In this document: piece by piece, positions 20,132-29,980 of the stretch
How the letters are laid out: every line of letters begins with the position of its first letter
Position numbering within the stretch: position 1 is the stretch's first letter
Assembly (NCBI RefSeq): GCF_039696035.1
Contig: NZ_CP155567.1
Location: forward strand, 683,501-747,500
Direction of reading: 5' to 3'
DNA length: 64,000 bases
Source: Microbulbifer sp. SAOS-129_SWC
GTDB lineage: Bacteria > Pseudomonadota > Gammaproteobacteria > Pseudomonadales > Cellvibrionaceae
Translations under genes and position numbers: made by a program
The notes under the pieces: model-generated
Database searches by the model: none
Told to the model about the DNA's origin: nothing
The model's input: only the letters and a program-made list of their open reading frames with translations

Positions 20132-21094
20132 TTACACCGTCCGCTCCACCGCAAAGGTCGCCAGCTGCTGCAGCGCCGTCTTCTGCTCGCTATCGGCAAG
20201 GAATGCCAGCTGGTCCTTGGCGTCGTCCACCGCTGCCCGTGCGCGCTCCATGGTGTAATCGAGCGCGCCGCAGGCCTCGATCGCCTCGACGATTTCAGTC
20301 AGCTTGTCGGCACTGCGCTGTTCGATCGCCTCGCGCACCAGCGCTGCCTGCTCGGCAGTGCCGTTGGCCATGGTGTAGATCAGCGGCAGGGTTGGTTTGC
20401 CCTCGGCGAGGTCGTCGCCGACATTCTTGCCCAGCTCCTCGGCGTTGCCGCGGTAGTCCAGTGCGTCGTCCACCAGCTGGAAGGCCAGGCCGAGGCTGCG
20501 GCCGTAGAGTTTGAGGTGCTGGCGCTCGGCATCGCCGCAGCCCGCCAGTACCGCCGCGGTCTCACAGGCGGCCTCGAACAGGGCCCCGGTTTTCTTGTGG
20601 ATAACGGTGAAATAGTTGTCCTCGCTCACCTGTGGGTCGCCGGCGTTGACCAGCTGCTGCACTTCCCCCTCGGCGATGGTGTTGGTGGTCTCCGACAGGA
20701 TCGCCATGATGTCCATGTCCTGCAGCGCGACCATCATCTGGAAAGCGCGCGAGTAGAGGAAATCCCCCACCAGCACCGCCGGCGCGTTGCCCCACTTGGC
20801 GTTGGCGGTCAGGCGGCCGCGGCGGCGGTCGGAGGTGTCCACCACATCGTCGTGGAGCAGCGTAGCGGTGTGGATAAATTCGATGATTGCGGCCAGGTCG
20901 ATATGGTCGGCGTCGCGATAGCCCGCCGCGCGGGCGCACAGCAGTACCAGCAGCGGGCGCAGGCGCTTGCCGCCGGCCTCGACCAGATAGTGGCCGATGT
21001 TCTCGACCAGCGGAACATCCGAGTGCAATTGGTCGAGGATGCGCTGGTTGACGGCGGCAAAGTCGTCGGCGGCGACCCGGTGGAAAGGCAGCAT
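20132..21094 (-). CDS. ispB: Polyprenyl (octaprenyl-type) diphosphate synthase
   Basis: 320 residues. Trans-prenyltransferase that builds the ubiquinone side chain by adding isopentenyl units. Both aspartate-rich motifs are seen: first, LLHDDVVDTSDRRRG (DDXXD, about residue 82), and second, LAFQLVDDALDYRG (about 210). KRLRPLLVLL near residue 44 binds the substrate diphosphate. Divergent from rplU, the usual neighbour. Confidence 0.96.
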   Translation of the reverse strand: MLPFHRVAADDFAAVNQRILDQLHSDVPLVENIGHYLVEAGGKRLRPLLVLLCARAAGYRDADHIDLAAIIEFIHTATLLHDDVVDTSDRRRGRLTANAKWGNAPAVLVGDFLYSRAFQMMVALQDMDIMAILSETTNTIAEGEVQQLVNAGDPQVSEDNYFTVIHKKTGALFEAACETAAVLAGCGDAERQHLKLYGRSLGLAFQLVDDALDYRGNAEELGKNVGDDLAEGKPTLPLIYTMANGTAEQAALVREAIEQRSADKLTEIVEAIEACGALDYTMERARAAVDDAKDQLAFLADSEQKTALQQLATFAVERTV

Positions 21095-21181
21095 GCAAGG
21101 GTTCCTTATACTTCTTTACTAGGGGTGTTCCTGGGCTTGATCAGGGCCGCCCCGGCAGAGCCGGGCAGCGGAGCGGCGCTA

Positions 21182-21210
21182 TTGTATCAAGCCCGCGAAT
21201 TGATTAGAAT
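21182..21210 (+). promoter_or_regulatory. Predicted rplU-rpmA promoter
   Basis: TTGTAT (21182-21187), 17-base spacer, TAGAAT (21205-21210). Leaves a leader of roughly 150 bases before rplU. Confidence 0.6.
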
Positions 21211-21365
21211 CTGCGCCCCGCTTTGGCTGGCTCTTCGCCGGCCAGGGGATATGGTTTTTAACAACACGGCGCAAGCTCCCGAAATGCGGAGCAGTGACCC
21301 ACCGGTTCTGCCGGGTTCCGGGTTCCTCCCGCTGCTTCGTGTCGTCCATCTCGGAGCATAGAGAT

Positions 21366-21677
21366 ATGTACGCTGTTATCGAAAGCGGTGGCAAACAGCA
21401 CCGCGTAGAAGAGGGCGAAGTTCTTCGCCTGGAAAAACTGGAAGTCGCTACTGGCGAATCCATCGATTTTGACAAGGTGCTGATGGTTGTCGACGGCGAC
21501 AAGATCAACATCGGTGCCCCGGTCGTAGACGGCGCTAAAGTGACTGCCGAAGTGGTCAGCCATGGCCGCGGCGAGAAGGTGCGAATCATCAAGTTCCGCC
21601 GCCGCAAGCACTCCATGAAGCGCCAGGGCCACCGTCAGTGGTTCACCGAAGTTAAAATCACTGGCATCAAGGCATAA
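21366..21677 (+). CDS. rplU: 50S ribosomal protein L21
   Basis: 103 residues, same as E. coli L21, starting [20 protein letters not shown] and ending [11 protein letters not shown]. The frame is open from 21294, but the family start and the GGAG upstream mark ATG 21366. Binds 23S rRNA. Pairs with rpmA 18 bases downstream, the usual order. Confidence 0.98.
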   Translation: MYAVIESGGKQHRVEEGEVLRLEKLEVATGESIDFDKVLMVVDGDKINIGAPVVDGAKVTAEVVSHGRGEKVRIIKFRRRKHSMKRQGHRQWFTEVKITGIKA

Positions 21678-21695
21678 GCAGAGGAGTAACGACTC

Positions 21696-21953
21696 ATGGC
21701 ACACAAGAAAGCTGGCGGTAGTACGCGCAACGGGCGCGATTCCGAAAGTAAACGCCTGGGCGTGAAGCGCTTTGGCGGCCAGGCTGTTCTGGCAGGCAAC
21801 ATCATCGTGCGTCAGCGCGGCACCAAGTTCCACGCCGGCGTCAACGTTGGTATGGGCAAGGACCACACCCTGTTCGCAACCGCGGATGGCGTCGTGAAGT
21901 TCGAAGTGAAAGGCCCCAACAACCGCAAGTTTGTTTCTATCGAAACTGCGTAA
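21696..21953 (+). CDS. rpmA: 50S ribosomal protein L27
   Basis: 85 residues beginning [20 protein letters not shown]. The N-terminal tail reaches the peptidyl transferase centre. It starts with AHKKAGG directly and so lacks the cleaved extension found in Firmicutes. Followed by a strong terminator. Confidence 0.98.
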   Translation: MAHKKAGGSTRNGRDSESKRLGVKRFGGQAVLAGNIIVRQRGTKFHAGVNVGMGKDHTLFATADGVVKFEVKGPNNRKFVSIETA

Positions 21954-21975
21954 GCGATTGTTCTGACCTTTTCGA

Positions 21976-22002
21976 AAAGCCCCGCTCACAGCGGGGCTTT
22001 TT
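21976..22002 (+). terminator. Intrinsic terminator after rpmA
   Basis: AAAGCCCCGCT, CAC loop, AGCGGGGCTTT, then TT. 22 bases after the rpmA stop. Confidence 0.93.
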
Positions 22003-22012
22003 CGTTGTGTAG

Positions 22013-23293
<1,281 letters not shown>

Positions 23294-23411
23294 CCAGTAG
23301 TTGCGGTGGCCCCTGTGGCCGCATCGCCAGACTGCTGAAGACAAGCGCCCGGGCAGAGGTATGGCCCGGCTTTCATGCCCCGCCGCAGGGGCCTTCCAGG
23401 GGAGGGAGTCA

Positions 23412-24536
23412 GTGCAAGCTCGGCAACAGTTGGCCGCCAGCCGGCGCTGGGTAATCAAGATCGGCAGCGCCCTGCTGACCGACAATGGTCGCGGCGTCAA
23501 TCGCGCCGCCATCTTCAATTGGGTGGAACAGATTGCCGCCCTGCGCAGCCGCGGTATCGAGGTACTGCTGGTCTCGTCCGGGGCCGTTGCCGCCGGTATG
23601 GACCGGCTCGGCTGGCGCCGCCGGCCGGAATCCGTGCACCAGTTGCAGGCCGCCGCTGCCGTGGGGCAGAGCCACCTGGTACAGGTGTACGAGCACGCCT
23701 TCGGCCAGTTCGACTGCCGCACCGCGCAGATCCTGCTCGACCACGACGACCTGTCTAATCGCACCCGCTACCTGAATGCGCGCAGCACCCTGCGCACGCT
23801 GCTGTCTCTCGGCGCCATGCCGATCATCAACGAGAACGACACCGTCGTCACCGACGAGATCCGCTTCGGTGACAACGACAGCCTGGCGGCGCTGGTGGCG
23901 AACCTGGTGGAGGCGGACGCGCTGCTGATTCTGACCGATGCCGACGGCCTGTTTACCCAGGATCCGCGCGACAACCCCGATGCCGAACTGATCTCCGAGG
24001 GCGCCGCCACCGATCCGGCGCTGCTGGCCATGGCCGGCGGCTCGCGCAGCGGGCTCGGCCGCGGCGGCATGAGCACCAAGGTGCGCGCCGCGCAACTGGC
24101 CGCGCGCTCCGGTGCCAGCACGGTGATTGCCGGCGGTGCGCAGCGCGAGGTGATCGAGCGCGTCTGCCGCGGCGAACCGCTGGGCACGCTGCTGCTGCCG
24201 GACGCGGACCCGCTCACCGCGCGCAAGCGCTGGCTGGCCGGACAGCTACAGGTGCGTGGCGCGCTGGTATTGGATGCGGGTGCCGAGGCGGCCCTGCGCA
24301 GCGCTGGCAAGAGCCTGCTGGCGGTGGGGGTCACGGCGGTGGAGGGACGTTTCCGCCGCGGTGAGCTGGTGTCGTGTCGCAACGCCGCCGGCGATGAAAT
24401 AGCGCGCGGCCTGGTCAACTACGACAGCACCGAGGCGGCGCGGATTCTCGGCCGGCCCTCGGAAAAATTTGTTGAGCTGCTGGGCTACCGCGATGACGAC
24501 GAGCTGATCCACCGCGACAACCTGATCCTGCTGTAG
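23412..24536 (+). CDS. proB: Glutamate 5-kinase
   Basis: 374 residues from GTG 23412, which is preceded by an excellent GGAGGGAG Shine-Dalgarno; the same frame is open from 23301, but the extra 37 residues do not fit the family. First step of proline synthesis (ATP-dependent phosphorylation of glutamate). Amino-acid kinase domain: [14 protein letters not shown] (about 13), [45 protein letters not shown]-terminal PUA domain (about 280-370) with [20 protein letters not shown]. Follows obgE, as in Pseudomonas. Confidence 0.96.
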   Translation: MQARQQLAASRRWVIKIGSALLTDNGRGVNRAAIFNWVEQIAALRSRGIEVLLVSSGAVAAGMDRLGWRRRPESVHQLQAAAAVGQSHLVQVYEHAFGQFDCRTAQILLDHDDLSNRTRYLNARSTLRTLLSLGAMPIINENDTVVTDEIRFGDNDSLAALVANLVEADALLILTDADGLFTQDPRDNPDAELISEGAATDPALLAMAGGSRSGLGRGGMSTKVRAAQLAARSGASTVIAGGAQREVIERVCRGEPLGTLLLPDADPLTARKRWLAGQLQVRGALVLDAGAEAALRSAGKSLLAVGVTAVEGRFRRGELVSCRNAAGDEIARGLVNYDSTEAARILGRPSEKFVELLGYRDDDELIHRDNLILL

Positions 24537-24578
24537 CTCGTTGAGTGCGCAAAACTGCCGCCTCCAGGGAGGAAATCG

Positions 24579-25214
24579 ATGATTGCGGTTGGCGATTGGC
24601 TGGTGTTCGTCGGCGCGGCGCTGCTGATGGTGCTGACGCCGGGTCCGAACATGATTTACCTGGTGTCCCGATCCATCTGTCAGGGCAGGGCCGGTGGGTT
24701 CATCTCGTTGCTTGGGGTGGTGGCGGGATTCCTGGTGCATATGTTCGCCGCCGCCGCGGGCCTGGCGGCGCTGCTGCTCGCGATACCGCTGGCCTACGAG
24801 CTGCTGAAATACGCGGGGGCTGCCTACCTGCTGTGGCTTGCCTGGCAGGCGCTGCGCCCCGGTGCCCGCTCCCCGTTCGATCCGCAGCCGCTGTCGCCGG
24901 ATTCGCCGCTGCGACTCTTTTTCATGGGGTTTCTGACCAATCTGCTCAACCCGAAGATTGCGGTGTTTTACCTGTCGATACTCCCGCAGTTTATCGATAC
25001 TGCGCGGGGTTCAGTGTTTGCGCAGGGCCTGCTGCTCGGCGCGACCCAGATCGCGGTCAGCTTTGTGGTCAATCTGCTGATCGTGCTGTTCGCCGCGGGT
25101 ATCTCGCGCTGGTTTGCGCGCAGGCCCTTGTGGCTGGGGGTGCAGCGCTATGTGATGGGGTTTGTGTTGGCGGGGCTGGCCGTGCGGCTGGCTGCGGAGC
25201 AGAGGCGCACCTGA
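24579..25214 (+). CDS. LysE/RhtB-family amino acid exporter
   Basis: 211 residues with about six membrane helices. The start VGDWLVFVGAALLMVLTPGPNMIYLVSRS carries the TPGPN motif typical of LysE/RhtB exporters, and FFMGFLTNLLNPKIAVFYLSILPQF matches the NPKA-like second motif. Such proteins export homoserine, threonine, lysine or related amino acids; the substrate cannot be told. GGAGG Shine-Dalgarno. An overlapping frame in another phase is a shadow. Confidence 0.9.
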   Translation: MIAVGDWLVFVGAALLMVLTPGPNMIYLVSRSICQGRAGGFISLLGVVAGFLVHMFAAAAGLAALLLAIPLAYELLKYAGAAYLLWLAWQALRPGARSPFDPQPLSPDSPLRLFFMGFLTNLLNPKIAVFYLSILPQFIDTARGSVFAQGLLLGATQIAVSFVVNLLIVLFAAGISRWFARRPLWLGVQRYVMGFVLAGLAVRLAAEQRRT

Positions 25215-25256
25215 GCTGCAGGGCACCGGAATGGTCTCTATGGATCGGTATAAAAG

Positions 25257-25285
25257 AAAAAGCCCCGCTGGTGCGGGGCTTTTTT
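25257..25285. terminator. Bidirectional terminator between the LysE-type gene and rpsT
   Basis: AAAAAGCCCCGC, TGGT loop, GCGGGGCTTTTT. T-rich in both directions, so it can stop both the exporter transcript and the converging rpsT transcript. Confidence 0.92.
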
Positions 25286-25321
25286 GTATTCGCGCGAGGC
25301 GTCTACTTGAGTCGCTGACGC

Positions 25322-25588
25322 TTAGGCTGCCAGAGCTTTGATCTGCGCGTTCAGGCGGCTCTTATGACGGGCGGCTTTATTCTTGTGAATAATGCCTTTG
25401 TCCGCCATGCGGTCGATGACCGGTACCGCTTCCGCGTAGGCAGTCTTGGCTTTTTCCGCGTCACCTGCATCGATGGCCGCAACTACCTTTTTGATGTAGG
25501 TGCGCACCATGGAGCGCAGGCTGGCGTTGTGGTTGCGGCGCTTGTCGTTCTGGCGCGCGCGCTTCTTCGCTTGAGGTGAGTTGGCCAC
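25322..25588 (-). CDS. rpsT: 30S ribosomal protein S20
   Basis: 88 residues, [20 protein letters not shown] to AQIKALAA, standard S20. Small, lysine/arginine-rich, alpha-helical; binds 16S rRNA. Single-gene unit with its own promoter and the shared terminator. In enterobacteria S20 limits its own translation. Confidence 0.98.
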   Translation of the reverse strand: MANSPQAKKRARQNDKRRNHNASLRSMVRTYIKKVVAAIDAGDAEKAKTAYAEAVPVIDRMADKGIIHKNKAARHKSRLNAQIKALAA

Positions 25589-25657
25589 CGGTTGCTCCTG
25601 TCTGGAATCTGTAAAATCGCTAAATCTTCCGGGCCCGGGGCCCGATTGGGACGCGAC

Positions 25658-25685
25658 ATTATCGCCACAGTTGGTTGTTTGTCAA
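25658..25685 (-). promoter_or_regulatory. Predicted rpsT promoter
   Basis: On the minus strand, a perfect TTGACA (25685-25680) and GATAAT (25663-25658) are 16 bases apart. The leader has a GC-rich palindrome near 25630-25643 before the start. Confidence 0.68.
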
Positions 25686-25702
25686 CCATTGTGGGGTGCA
25701 CT

Positions 25703-27733
25703 TCATGCCGGAAGTTCGAGAGTGAACACCACGCCTGAATCATCCTCCCGGTTAGCGGCGCTCAACTGGCCGCCGTGGAAGTCGGCGATCAGCCGCGCGA
25801 TATGTAGCCCGAGCCCCAGGTGGCCGGCCTTGCCGCCGTCGTCGCGCACCGAGACCAGTGAGTCAAACAGCTTGTGGGCGAAGCCCTGCGGCAGCGGTGG
25901 GCCGTCGTTTTCCACTTCCAGCCGGTAACCGTCGCGGGTGCGGCTGGCGCGCAGCTGTATCTCGCTGCCATCGGGGGCGAAGCTACAGGCGTTATCTACC
26001 AGTTTATCGAGCAGCTGCGCCAGCAGCTCCGGCGCGCTGTGCGCCGGCAGCGGGCCGTCCGGCTTGTGCAGCGTGAAGCGGTACTGCGGCTGTGCGTCGG
26101 CGTAGCTCTGCGTCAGCACGTCGAGCAGGTCGGCCAGGTCAAAATCTTCGGTTTCAGAGTGCTGGATGCTGGCTTCCAGGTGGCTGGCGGCGGCAAGGCT
26201 GTTGAGAATACCGGAGAGCCGCGCGCTGCCTTCCATCGCCCGTTCGGCGTAGCGGCGCCCGTGTTCGTCCAGTTCGCCGGCGGTCAGGTTGTCGAGCGAC
26301 GAGCGCACTACCGCCAGCGGGGTGCGCAGCTCATGCGACAGCTTGCTGGCCAGGGTGCGCAGGTACTGGTGGTACTGGTCCAGCTCCCCGAGCAAACTGG
26401 CGAAGGCCCGGTTCAATGCGCCCAGCTCGTCATTCGTACGCGCGCGGGGGAAATTGCCGCGCAGCCGGCCGCTGGCATCCACGGCATTGCCTGCGGCGCG
26501 GTGCAGGCGGCGGATGCGCCAGGACAGCCAGCTGGCGTAGCCGAGCAGCGCTAGCAGGGCGGCACCGGCGGCGACGCAGCTGATCAGCCACAGGCGGTGA
26601 GCCGCGGATTCGGTCAGCGACTGCACCGCAGCGCCCGACTGCAGTGCCACCACCCGGCCCAGCAGCGGCCGCTCGACGATGTCGTCGGCGCGGGTGATCA
26701 CCGGCACGCTGGCGGCGCCGATGCGGTCGCCGCCAGCGGTGCCAAACCACTGCTGCACCGGGGTGTGATTATCGGTCACGGTGCCCGGTAGCCCCTGCTG
26801 TGGCATTTCCGGCAGCGCGGTGCGGTCCAGCAGGCGGCGGTAGAACCAGTCCCGCAGCCAGTGGCGGGGTGGCGCATCCATGTTTTCGGGAGTTTCTGTG
26901 TGGCCGCTGCTGGCGAGCAGGAAGCCCTCGCTGTCCACGACGGCCAGGCGCAGGTGCGGCCGCGCGAAATGTTCGAGTTCCGCCTGCAGCGCCGGCAGCG
27001 GTTCGATCAGGGCGCCGGGGCGGCCGTCGGCGGGCAGGGTGGTGGCGCGGCGATCGGGCGGGCCGCCGTTGCTCACGCTGCGGTCGCTGACGGTGATGGC
27101 CATGGCGCCCCCGCTGAGGGCGAACGGCAGCGCCAGTTCTAGCTGGTAGCCACGATTGGAGGCGGTCCAGCGGCCGCGCAGGCGCAGCTCGCGCTCGTCG
27201 ACGCCGCGACGGTCGTTGTGCCACAGCGCACGGGCGGGGCCCTGGCCGGTCAGGGGCAGGGTGTAGTGGCGGCCGCCGGTATAGATTTCGACCGAATCGC
27301 CGCTGGCCAGCAGGCCGGTGCGCGGATCCTGGTAAGTCGGGGTGGTATCGGCCACGGTCAGCAGCAGGTAGATGCGGTCACCGCTGCGGCCGAGGGTGAC
27401 GCGGGCCAGCGGCTTGCCGCTGGCATCGTTGAGCAGTTGCGGCGCCAGCTGCCAGGGGCGCCAGTCGCTGCCGTAGCCGTCCAGCAGCGGCGCCTGTGGC
27501 AGCGGATTCAGGTACAGCTGGGCGCCGGGCTGGCGGCCCAGCCGCGCTGCTTCCGGCGCGATCAGCCGGGGCGCGCTGGCCAGCCGCGCAGCCACGGCGC
27601 TGGCAGTGGCCTTCAGGGCCTGCATCTGCCCCTGGGCCAGGGCGCTGTCTACCTGGCGCAGGTACTGCACACCGGCCCAGGGCAGGGCCAGGGCGACCAG
27701 GCTGACGATCAGAAGCTGGCGGCGGAGATTCAT
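25703..27733 (-). CDS. pdsS: Sensor histidine kinase of the proteobacterial dedicated sortase type (PdsS)
   Basis: 676 residues. An N-terminal membrane helix (about 8-25) and a second one near 385-400 (LWLISCVAAGAALLALLGYA) enclose a large periplasmic sensor region. The first part of that region (from LYLNPLPQAPLLDGYGSDWRP to about 210) looks like a carbohydrate-binding/DOMON-type domain. Then come a HAMP-like linker (TNDELGALNRAF), the dimerisation/phosphotransfer helix with SHELRTPLAVV, and an ATPase domain (DKLVDNACSF and GLGLHIARL). This layout and its partners match the PdsS family, normally linked to a sortase and one LPXTG-like target. It begins 70 bases past the response regulator gene. 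Neither sortase nor target is next to it. Confidence 0.82.
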   Translation of the reverse strand: MNLRRQLLIVSLVALALPWAGVQYLRQVDSALAQGQMQALKATASAVAARLASAPRLIAPEAARLGRQPGAQLYLNPLPQAPLLDGYGSDWRPWQLAPQLLNDASGKPLARVTLGRSGDRIYLLLTVADTTPTYQDPRTGLLASGDSVEIYTGGRHYTLPLTGQGPARALWHNDRRGVDERELRLRGRWTASNRGYQLELALPFALSGGAMAITVSDRSVSNGGPPDRRATTLPADGRPGALIEPLPALQAELEHFARPHLRLAVVDSEGFLLASSGHTETPENMDAPPRHWLRDWFYRRLLDRTALPEMPQQGLPGTVTDNHTPVQQWFGTAGGDRIGAASVPVITRADDIVERPLLGRVVALQSGAAVQSLTESAAHRLWLISCVAAGAALLALLGYASWLSWRIRRLHRAAGNAVDASGRLRGNFPRARTNDELGALNRAFASLLGELDQYHQYLRTLASKLSHELRTPLAVVRSSLDNLTAGELDEHGRRYAERAMEGSARLSGILNSLAAASHLEASIQHSETEDFDLADLLDVLTQSYADAQPQYRFTLHKPDGPLPAHSAPELLAQLLDKLVDNACSFAPDGSEIQLRASRTRDGYRLEVENDGPPLPQGFAHKLFDSLVSVRDDGGKAGHLGLGLHIARLIADFHGGQLSAANREDDSGVVFTLELPA

Positions 27734-27803
27734 GGTCGTGTTCTACAGATTCGGGGCCGGTAGGGCGCACCCCATCCGACCAGCGCCGACTCCCGGCATT
27801 CGT

Positions 27804-28493
27804 CTACACCTGCCACCGGTAACCCATGCCATAGGCGGTACCGATGGCGTCGAAGTCGCTGTCGGCGGCCTGGAACTTGCGGCGGATGCGTTTGACGTGG
27901 GAGGTGATGGTGTTGTCGTCGAGCACCACCCGCGCGGCTTCCATCAGCTGGGTGCGGGACTTCACGTGTCCGGGCCGCCTGACCAACGCGTGCACTATCC
28001 AGAATTCGGTGACTGTGAGGTCGATACGCTCGCCGTTCCAGTGGCAGTGCAGGCGCGAGAGGTCGAGTTCCAGTGGCCCCTGGGTCAGGGTCTCCGCTTC
28101 GTCGCTCTGGTCGCGCAGCACGCTGACGCGGCGCAGCAGCGCGTTGATCCGTGCCTGCATATGCGGCAGGGAGATGTCCTTGGTCAGGTAGTCGTCGGCG
28201 CCGAGGCGCAGGCCGGAAATGATGTCCAGCTCGGAGTCGCGCGCGGTCAGGAACAGGATCGGCAGGATTGGCGCCATGGCGCGCAGCTCGCGGCACAGTT
28301 CGAAACCGCCTTCCACTTCCGCGCCGAGGCCGACGTCAATGACTGCCAGGTCCGGCAGGCGCTGGCGGAATGCCTCCAGCGCGCCGGGGCGGTCACTGTA
28401 CAGGTTGACGTTGTAGCCGCTGCGGCGCAGGGCATCGCGGTAGTTTTCGGCAATGGCGCGTTCGTCTTCGACGATGGCGATGGTGGCACTCAT
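27804..28493 (-). CDS. pdsR: Response regulator of the proteobacterial dedicated sortase type (PdsR)
   Basis: 229 residues from ATG 28493 (MSATIAIVEDERAIAENYRD); the frame upstream to 28532 has no family match. Receiver domain (about 1-120) with acidic pair ED (near 9-10), the phosphoacceptor Asp in DLAVIDVGLG (about 53), Thr in FLTARD and Lys in YLTKD. C-terminal OmpR/PhoB winged helix (about 135-229) ends TITSHVKRIRRKFQ and AIGTAYGMGYRW. It precedes and is probably co-transcribed with pdsS. Target genes are not evident from this window. Confidence 0.85.
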   Translation of the reverse strand: MSATIAIVEDERAIAENYRDALRRSGYNVNLYSDRPGALEAFRQRLPDLAVIDVGLGAEVEGGFELCRELRAMAPILPILFLTARDSELDIISGLRLGADDYLTKDISLPHMQARINALLRRVSVLRDQSDEAETLTQGPLELDLSRLHCHWNGERIDLTVTEFWIVHALVRRPGHVKSRTQLMEAARVVLDDNTITSHVKRIRRKFQAADSDFDAIGTAYGMGYRWQV

Positions 28494-28869
28494 CAGTGTC
28501 CCCGGTGGTTTTTTATGCTGGCGTGAAATCATGCCTTATTCGCGGGTGGGTGGCGAGTCGTGTTGAGCGGTGCTCGAGTCCGGGTGGCAAAAAAACGGGC
28601 GCCGGGCGCCCGCAACTACAGCAAGTACAACAGGGTTCGCACAGAGGGGCCAAACCGGGCGCTTGCACTGCGACGCTTTGTTCCCGGTTTGGCGACCCGC
28701 CAGGGGGCGGGTCGGGGGTAAATCAAGGCTTTCTGTCGGCGCGGATAGGGACCCGGATTTGTGGTCCGGTGATACCTGTCGGTTCCGCTGTAGGTGCCCG
28801 CTTGCTCAACAGCCTGTTCGGCAATCGTTTCTCAAGCGGGCCCCGGCGTCGGGGTTCCCCTGAGGCGAC
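28494..28869. other. Hairpin-rich gap between pdsO and pdsR
   Basis: 376 bases with no believable ORF. It contains the pdsO terminator (28589-28612), an 11-bp inverted repeat with long loop (28649-28659 with 28683-28693) and an 8-bp hairpin (28694-28713). In related loci the sortase and its target can lie beside these genes; here nothing coding for either is seen. Confidence 0.6.
28589..28612 (-). terminator. Intrinsic terminator downstream of pdsO
   Basis: On the minus strand CGGGCGC, CGG, GCGCCCG and then seven T. Lies about 260 bases beyond the pdsO stop codon, so pdsO and pdsRS are most likely separate transcripts. Confidence 0.82.
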
Positions 28870-29568
28870 TCAGAAGGTACCGGCCATGGATTCCGGCAGG
28901 CTGAAGTGGATATCCACGCGGCGCTCGAGGGCGTAGGCGTCGGCATCGCCGCGGGTGGCCTTGGAGTAGGTAGCGCCAAGGGCGCGGCGGCTGATGCGAG
29001 TCGCGTCGACGCCGTACTCCTCCAGCGCGTGTTCGACACTGAGGGCGCGCTGGTCGGACAGTACATTGTTGTAGCCGTCGCTGCCGCGGGGATCGGCGCG
29101 GCCCTCGAGCTGCACCTGCAGGCGTGGGTGGCGGTTGAGGAAATCTGCCAGCGCAGCCAGCTGGGCCCGCTGGCCGTCTTGCAGCTGGTCGTCACCGGTG
29201 GTGAACATCAGCTGGAACTGCAGGGTGTCGAGGGCGAGTTCATTCGCATCGTTGGCCGACAGGCGCGTTGAATCCAGTTGTTGTGCCAGGTTGCCCAGTT
29301 CGGTGCGGCTCTCGGCCAGTTGTGATGCCAGCATATCTGCCTCTTCTGCGTGTTTGATCTGCTCGCCCAGCCAGGCGCCGCCCAGGGCTCCGGCGATAAA
29401 ACCGACCGGTCCACCCACTGCGGCGCCTGCCACAGCGGCACCGGTAAAGACGGTGGCCTGCTTGGCCGGGGTCAGTTTCGATCCTTGAAACTCGGAATTG
29501 GTTTCAGAAGCCTGGACGCCGGTGGTGATCAGGGAGCCCAGAGTTACAGCCATCAGTACTTTTTTCAT
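28870..29568 (-). CDS. pdsO: OmpA-family protein of the sortase-associated PdsO type
   Basis: 232 residues from ATG 29568, preceded by a strong AAGGAGA Shine-Dalgarno (a longer frame to 29697 is ignored). Signal peptide about 1-20 (ending GVQA). A glycine-zipper hydrophobic stretch (about 36-62, GAAVAGAAVGGPVGFIAGAL) may insert in the membrane; a short coiled-coil segment (about 70-100) follows. The C-terminal OmpA/peptidoglycan-binding domain (about 115-225) has LEGRADPRGSDGYNNVLSDQ and ALGATYSKATRGD. The gly-zipper plus OmpA layout next to pdsR-pdsS matches PdsO, whose role is unknown; likely periplasmic or outer-membrane, holding peptidoglycan. Confidence 0.83.
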   Translation of the reverse strand: MKKVLMAVTLGSLITTGVQASETNSEFQGSKLTPAKQATVFTGAAVAGAAVGGPVGFIAGALGGAWLGEQIKHAEEADMLASQLAESRTELGNLAQQLDSTRLSANDANELALDTLQFQLMFTTGDDQLQDGQRAQLAALADFLNRHPRLQVQLEGRADPRGSDGYNNVLSDQRALSVEHALEEYGVDATRISRRALGATYSKATRGDADAYALERRVDIHFSLPESMAGTF

Positions 29569-29660
29569 GTTCTTTCTCCTTGCGGTTTTCATTTCGCTTC
29601 TCGGGTGGGCCAACTCTGTGTTCCGGCCCGGTCGAGAGTTATTAAAAAACTGCAAGGAGG

Positions 29661-29679
29661 CACTGGCGTGGCGCCAGTG
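29661..29679. other. Hairpin upstream of pdsO
   Basis: CACTGGCG, TGG loop, CGCCAGTG. It lies between the small ORF at 29741 and pdsO. In the minus direction a six-T run follows after 11 bases, which is too far for a classic terminator. Confidence 0.4.
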
Positions 29680-29740
29680 GGGCGAATCCGCGCCCAATTG
29701 TGGCGAAATCTGGCAGCCAGCTTCGCGTGCCCGCTGGGGA

Positions 29741-29881
29741 CTAGCGGTGCTGGCGGCGGTAGCGACGATCGCGCGGGGTGTCTATGCGCACCCGCACGCG
29801 CTGCGGGCGGGGGCCCAGAGCTACTGCGACCGTTAGCAGAAGTGCCAGCGCCAGAGCGATAATCAGTGCGTTAATGGTCAT
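29741..29881 (-). CDS. Small membrane protein, hypothetical (46 aa)
   Basis: Too short for ordinary gene calling. ATG 29881 is preceded by AGGAG seven bases away. The product starts MTINALIIALALALLLTVAV, one clear transmembrane helix, and ends in an arginine-rich tail (RPQRVRVRIDTPRDRRYRRQ) predicted to face the cytoplasm. It lies upstream of pdsO on the same strand, 172 bases apart. I do not recognise a family. Its good ribosome site, membrane-helix/basic-tail organisation and clean stop support it as real. Confidence 0.55.
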   Translation of the reverse strand: MTINALIIALALALLLTVAVALGPRPQRVRVRIDTPRDRRYRRQHR

Positions 29882-29980
29882 CCTTTGTCTCCTCGTGCCG
29901 CCATTCCCTTGGGGCACACCACAATCTCAACTTGAGTATAGTTTCAGCCTGGCGATGCGGCAGGGACGATTACTCTGCGT

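Noticed and set aside
28533..28869. Searched for a sortase or LPXTG-type target remnant
   Set aside because: No frame on either strand shows the TLXTC sortase motif or an LPXTG-like sorting signal, so none is annotated.
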